DNA of 64,000 nt from positions 434,001-498,000 of the forward strand of contig NZ_SJJZ01000003.1 in the NCBI RefSeq assembly GCF_004331345.1, written 5' to 3'. The notes under the pieces were generated by a model. That model made no database searches. It had not been told where the DNA came from and was given only the letters and a program-made list of their open reading frames with translations. Both the position numbers and the translations under genes were made by a program. This DNA comes from Kribbella soli. GTDB taxonomy: Bacteria; Actinomycetota; Actinomycetes; Propionibacteriales; Kribbellaceae. This document shows, in pieces, positions 60,653-64,000 of this stretch (position 1 is the stretch's first letter; every line of letters starts with the position of its first letter).

Positions 60653-61237
60653 TCAGGTCGCCCGGACGCCGTCGAGCACGATCTGCAGAGTCCTGCGCCA
60701 CTGCGTCCGGTCTGCGGTCATCCCCAGCGTCCGCGCCTGCGGGACGACACCCGCCAGCGCGAAGGCGATGTCGCGGAAGGTCAGTCCCGCCCGGAGTACG
60801 CCGAAGAGCTGCAGGCGCCGTACGAGCCCACGGAACTCCTTGCGGAACTCGTCGATGCGGTCCGCCAGGGCGAGCCCGCCCGCGCCGCCAAGGGCCTCGT
60901 TCAAGCCGCAACTCGTCGCGCGGAGCCGGATGTAATCCGCGGCGAAGGCACAGAACGCCGGCCATGGATCGTCGGCGGCACGTGCGGCCCGGGCCAGCTC
61001 GGTCATCTCGTCGATCGCACCGGCGAGAACGGCCTCGAGCAGCGCCTCCCGGGACGGGACCCGGCGGTAGAAGGTACCGATACCGACGCCCGCCCGCCGG
61101 GCGATCTCGTGAGCGGTCACCGCAGTCCCGACCTCGTCCACCGCGGCCCGGGCGGCAGCCACCAGCCGCTCGACGTTTCGCCGGGCATCCGCTCTCGGCG
61201 CAGGCCCGTCGAGCAGCCGGTCAACCGCGCTGTCCAT
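60653..61237 (-). CDS. TetR-family transcriptional regulator
   Basis: 194 residues. The N-terminal helix-turn-helix is GTAVTAHEIARRAGVGIGTF, followed by YRRVPSREALLEAVLAGAID. The rest is the all-helical ligand domain. It is divergent from the Gfo/Idh/MocA gene, and the perfect 13-base inverted repeat between them is the obvious operator, so it probably represses itself and the operon. The ligand is not known. Confidence 0.92.
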   Translation of the reverse strand: MDSAVDRLLDGPAPRADARRNVERLVAAARAAVDEVGTAVTAHEIARRAGVGIGTFYRRVPSREALLEAVLAGAIDEMTELARAARAADDPWPAFCAFAADYIRLRATSCGLNEALGGAGGLALADRIDEFRKEFRGLVRRLQLFGVLRAGLTFRDIAFALAGVVPQARTLGMTADRTQWRRTLQIVLDGVRAT

Positions 61238-61243
61238 GGACCA

Positions 61244-61276
61244 AGCTTAACCGGACTTGCGCCGTCCGGTTAAGCT
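61244..61276. promoter_or_regulatory. Perfect TetR operator
   Basis: AGCTTAACCGGAC (61244-61256) and GTCCGGTTAAGCT (61264-61276) form a perfect inverted repeat with a 7-base centre, TTGCGCC. It sits between the divergent TetR gene and the oxidoreductase gene, overlapping the likely promoters of both. A weaker echo, CGGAC-GCCAGGA-GTCCG, follows at 61289-61305. Confidence 0.85.
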
Positions 61277-61324
61277 CGTCGCCAGAAACGGACGCCAGGA
61301 GTCCGATTAGAGTGGAGGACGAGG

Positions 61325-62398
61325 ATGCGGGTCGGGATCATCGGGGCTAATCCGGATCGCGGATGGGCTACGCGGGCACACATCCCCGCACTGCGCTCCC
61401 TTCCGGACTTCGAGCTGGTCGCCGTTGGCACCAGTCGCGAGGAGTCAGCCCGACGGGCCGCTCAGGTGTTCGGCGTACCGCACGCCTTCGCGAGTGCGGC
61501 TGAGCTCGCGCGGCATCCCGACGTGGACCTTGTGGTGGTGACGGTGAAGGTGTCAGCCCACGCCCAGCTGGTGCAGGAGGCGATCGCTGCCGGCAAGGAC
61601 GTGTACTGCGAGTGGCCGCTGGCGGTGTCCGTCGCCGAGGCGGTCGAGCTGGAGCAGGCGGCGACGAGCGCCGGCGTACGCACGTTCACCGGGCTCCAGG
61701 GGCGCTTCTCCCCCGGCATGGAGTACGCCCGGAACCTGGTCCTGGCGGGCGCCGTCGGCCAGATCACCTCGGTGCGTTTGAGCAGCTCGAGGTCGAAGGG
61801 ATCGACCCGTGAGGTGCCGGGCTGGACGGCGTACACGTACGACGATTCCGCCGGGGCCGGCCTGGTCGAGGTGCTCGGCGGGCACGCGCTGGACCTGGTC
61901 GAGCATGTCACCGAGCCGATCGACCGGGTGGCCGGACTCTCGACGATCCAGCACCCGGGTCACCTGATCGCGGAAACCGGCGAGCCGATCAACGTCACGG
62001 CCCCGGACACGCTCGACGTGATCGGCGAACTGGCCGGCGGTGCGGCGTTCTCGGCGCATCTCCACGACGGCGAGCCCGGCGTGCCCGGGACACGCCTCGA
62101 GATCACCGGCACCGACGCAACACTCACGGTCGAGTCCGCACCGGACGACCACCCCTGGGCCGCGCAACTCCAGATCTCCGAGTTCACAGTACGGCGCAAC
62201 GGCGAACTGCTCAGCATCCCGGACAGCTACCGGACGACGCCTGGCCTGCCGCTCGAGCCCGCCGGCGTCGCGCGTCTGTACCAGCGGATCGTGAGCAGGC
62301 CTGACGAGGTCCCCACGTTCGGTTCCGCCGCACGGCTGCATCGACTGGTCGACGCCTCCCGGCAGCAACCTCCTGGCATCCGATTCTTGCGCGCATGA
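61325..62398 (+). CDS. Gfo/Idh/MocA-family oxidoreductase
   Basis: 357-residue NAD(P)-dependent dehydrogenase. The N-terminal Rossmann fold opens with MRVGIIGANPDRGWATRAHI and includes DLVVVTVKVSAHAQLVQEAI and the EKP-like AGKDVYCEWPLAVSV, in which the usual lysine of EKP is replaced by W. The C-terminal beta-sheet domain follows (GQITSVRLSSSRSKGSTREV), with GLVEVLGGHALDLVEHVTEP. Sugars or inositol are common substrates, but this one is unknown. GGAGGACGAGG precedes the ATG. The TetR regulator is divergent and the ArsR-type regulator follows with a 4-base overlap. Confidence 0.88.
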   Translation: MRVGIIGANPDRGWATRAHIPALRSLPDFELVAVGTSREESARRAAQVFGVPHAFASAAELARHPDVDLVVVTVKVSAHAQLVQEAIAAGKDVYCEWPLAVSVAEAVELEQAATSAGVRTFTGLQGRFSPGMEYARNLVLAGAVGQITSVRLSSSRSKGSTREVPGWTAYTYDDSAGAGLVEVLGGHALDLVEHVTEPIDRVAGLSTIQHPGHLIAETGEPINVTAPDTLDVIGELAGGAAFSAHLHDGEPGVPGTRLEITGTDATLTVESAPDDHPWAAQLQISEFTVRRNGELLSIPDSYRTTPGLPLEPAGVARLYQRIVSRPDEVPTFGSAARLHRLVDASRQQPPGIRFLRA

Positions 62399-62958
62399 CA
62401 CAGGTCGAGGTGAACGACGTCGGGGACATGGTGGTCACCGGCGCAGCGGCGCTGCGGGCGTTGGCCGACCCGGTGCGGCTCCGACTGATGGACCGGCTGA
62501 CTCGCGGCGGCACGGCGACACTCGCCGAGCTGTCCGAGGTGGCGGGGACCGATGCCGAAGCAGCGCGTCGCGACGTCGAGGGGCTCATGGAAGTCGGGCT
62601 CGTCGTGCCGGAGGGCGAGAGTTGGCGGGCGGTCGGACGTGGGATCTACTTCGAGATCCCCGAGTCCGGGCCGGAGGACGTCCAACTGGCCGCGCGCGAG
62701 CTGAGCAACGTGATGCTGCTCAACTACGAGCAGGTGCCGCGGGACTGGGTCGAGCAGACCGAGCCGGACCTGGAGCTGGACTGGGCGCGATCGGCAGGCC
62801 TGTTCAACGCCGGCATGACGGTGACGGCCGAGGAGCTGCGGACCATCCAGGAGGACCTGGAGACGATGCTCAAGCCGTACCTGAACCGCACCGAGCCGCC
62901 GGAGGGCAGCCGACAGATCCGGATGCTCGCGTACTTCTTGCCGACCGCGGGCGCATAG
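62395..62958 (+). CDS. ArsR-like winged-helix regulator
   Basis: 187 residues. The winged helix is ALRALADPVRLRLMDRLTRG, then GTATLAELSEVAGTDAEAAR, with a helical C-terminal extension of about 100 residues (EDVQLAARELSNVMLLNYEQ, EELRTIQEDLETMLKPYLNR). Its position and overlap with the oxidoreductase (ATGA) show one operon, controlled by TetR and possibly also by this protein. There are no cysteine or histidine clusters for metal sensing, so a small-molecule or protein signal is likelier. Confidence 0.85.
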   Translation: MTQVEVNDVGDMVVTGAAALRALADPVRLRLMDRLTRGGTATLAELSEVAGTDAEAARRDVEGLMEVGLVVPEGESWRAVGRGIYFEIPESGPEDVQLAARELSNVMLLNYEQVPRDWVEQTEPDLELDWARSAGLFNAGMTVTAEELRTIQEDLETMLKPYLNRTEPPEGSRQIRMLAYFLPTAGA

Positions 62959-63013
62959 CAGGTCGTCGATCGGCGACGGGCCGGGGGTGGTGCTCGACGC
63001 TTGATGGTCGGCA

Positions 63014-63026
63014 TGACAGATTGTCA
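63014..63026. promoter_or_regulatory. Short palindrome upstream of the secreted hydrolase gene
   Basis: TGACA-GAT-TGTCA is a perfect 5-3-5 inverted repeat 37 bases before the hydrolase ATG. It could be an operator, but short palindromes of this size also arise by chance. Confidence 0.3.
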
Positions 63027-63062
63027 CGGACCGATCACGCATGGCCATCCGCTGGAGTCTGT

Positions 63063-64000
63063 ATGAAGTACATCCCCCTGGCCCTTGGCGGGGCAGCCCT
63101 AGGGCTGTCCGTTGCCGCTGTTCTTGTCGTGCCGGGCTCAGGCGCGACGGCGTCGATGCAATCGGCCACCGTTGTCGACAGGCCACACCAGGTGGCGAAC
63201 AAATACCTCGAGCAGAAGCCGCGATGGTTCGAGTGCGGCGACGCCGAGCTCCGCACGTACTGCGCGAAGATCACCGTCCCGCGCGACTGGGCCAACCAGT
63301 ACGCCGGCAACGACCTGCAGATCGCGGTCAGCAAAGTCGCGCCGGCCAAGGGCAAGCCGAGCCGTGTCGTGTTCGGCAACCCCGGCGGTCCCGGTGGCGC
63401 CGGCCTCGGGATGGCGCCGTACCTCGCGAGCCAGGCACCGCTGGCCAAGGATCATCTCGCCGTCGGCTTCGACCCGCGCGGCACCGGCGGCAGCTCGAAC
63501 GCGAGCTGCGACGGCGCCCCCGGCTACACGATGGACGCGCGCGACCGCGCTCCCGCGACCCGCGACCTGATCGCCGAGGCCTCGGAGATGGCGCAGACGT
63601 ACTGCGACCAGCAGTCCCGCGGCCTGCTCCCGTACATCACCACCGCGCAGACGGTGCAGGACATGGACCTGATCCGGCGGCTGCTCGGCTTCGACAAGAT
63701 GGACTACGTCGGTTACTCCGGCGGCACCTGGCTCGGGGCGTACTACCAGACCTACTTCCCCGAGCACGTCGGCCGCTTCGTCCTGGACTCGAACACGGAC
63801 TTCACCAAGACCTGGCTGGACACGTTCGTCAGCCAGCCGCAGGCGTTCGAGCGCCGGTTCCGCGAGGACTTCGCGCCGTGGGCGGCGAAGTACGACGACC
63901 AGTTGCAGCTCGGCTCGTCACCGGGTGCGGTCATTCGCCTGTACGAACGGTTACGACGGACCCTGAAGGAGGAGCCCGCGACCGAGGAGTTCCTGGACGG
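63063..64000 (+). CDS. Secreted alpha/beta hydrolase, tripeptidyl-aminopeptidase-like, 3' end cut by window
   Basis: First 312 residues; the gene continues beyond the right edge. A signal peptide (MKYIPLALGGAALGLSVAAV, cleaved near GATASM) is followed by the actinobacterial tripeptidyl-peptidase/proteinase hydrolase pattern: AKITVPRDWANQYAGNDLQI, RVVFGNPGGPGGAGLGM, AVGFDPRGTGGSSNASC and the nucleophile elbow GYSGGTWLGAYY with S219. It would cleave N-terminal peptides outside the cell. The aspartate and histidine of the triad lie in the missing part. The arrangement is typical, so the family call is firm. Confidence 0.88.
   Translation, partial: MKYIPLALGGAALGLSVAAVLVVPGSGATASMQSATVVDRPHQVANKYLEQKPRWFECGDAELRTYCAKITVPRDWANQYAGNDLQIAVSKVAPAKGKPSRVVFGNPGGPGGAGLGMAPYLASQAPLAKDHLAVGFDPRGTGGSSNASCDGAPGYTMDARDRAPATRDLIAEASEMAQTYCDQQSRGLLPYITTAQTVQDMDLIRRLLGFDKMDYVGYSGGTWLGAYYQTYFPEHVGRFVLDSNTDFTKTWLDTFVSQPQAFERRFREDFAPWAAKYDDQLQLGSSPGAVIRLYERLRRTLKEEPATEEFLD

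Overview
The window is very GC-rich, densely packed and read largely from the minus strand in overlapping operons. It looks like chromosomal DNA of an actinomycete. Supporting signs are mycothiol-linked enzymes, a ClgR regulator, DUF3046, an LppM-type lipoprotein, an MT0933-type antitoxin, an actinobacterial LexA box, a SAM-IV-type riboswitch, and the gene groupings ispG-rip-dxr, recA-recX, ftsK-rimO-pgsA-cinA-clgR and dapA-rnj. A Propionibacteriales genus such as Kribbella or Nocardioides fits the content, but that is an impression and not a proof. I see no rRNA, tRNA, insertion sequence, prophage or CRISPR array.

Layout. 1-3.7 kb: MEP isoprenoid genes ispG (cut by the window edge) and dxr around a site-2 protease, plus an FHA protein. 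3.8-7.3 kb: a glutamine amidotransferase, a DUF1707 protein, a glutaryl-CoA-dehydrogenase-like enzyme and a secreted or anchored zinc metallopeptidase. 7.3-11.7 kb: an acetyltransferase, RNase Y, a 0.7 kb gene-free stretch, a frameshifted gene, an MT0933-type antitoxin homologue and a YjbR protein. 11.7-20 kb: recX with a very long N-terminal extension, recA with a LexA-box promoter, a GrpB protein, an MMPL transporter, DUF3046 and a lipoprotein. 20-27 kb: the helicase lhr, a Nei-type glycosylase, a DUF4262 gene preceded by a perfect LexA-type box, clgR and cinA. 27-35 kb: DUF2332, then pgsA, rimO, a RodZ-like protein, a PH-like membrane protein and ftsK. 35-45 kb: DUF4184, DinB, a SAM-IV riboswitch with a cysteine-desulfurase-like enzyme, a prolyl oligopeptidase, a LuxR regulator, two mycothiol-family proteins and PhoD. 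45-51 kb: tandem fatty-acid desaturases, a LacI regulator, RNase J and dapA. 51-55 kb: membrane proteins and argG with a probable ArgR-controlled promoter. 55-58.6 kb: the complete paaABCDE phenylacetyl-CoA epoxidase operon with a candidate operator. 58.7-64 kb: DUF418, an acetyltransferase, a TetR/oxidoreductase/ArsR unit with a perfect operator, and the start of a secreted alpha/beta hydrolase.

How the genes work together. Much of the window is housekeeping: isoprenoid precursors, recombination and repair (recA, recX, lhr, nei2), RNA decay (RNase Y and RNase J), chromosome partition (ftsK), phospholipid synthesis, lysine and arginine synthesis. The accessory parts most worth following are the DUF4262 gene with its LexA box, the riboswitch-controlled desulfurase-like enzyme, the mycothiol gene pair whose redox motif has lost its second cysteine, the tandem desaturases with near-identical 3' ends, the self-contained TetR operon at 61 kb and the paa operator.

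Limits. Functions come from reading motifs and recalled family features; no searches were run. Alternative starts are noted where they matter.
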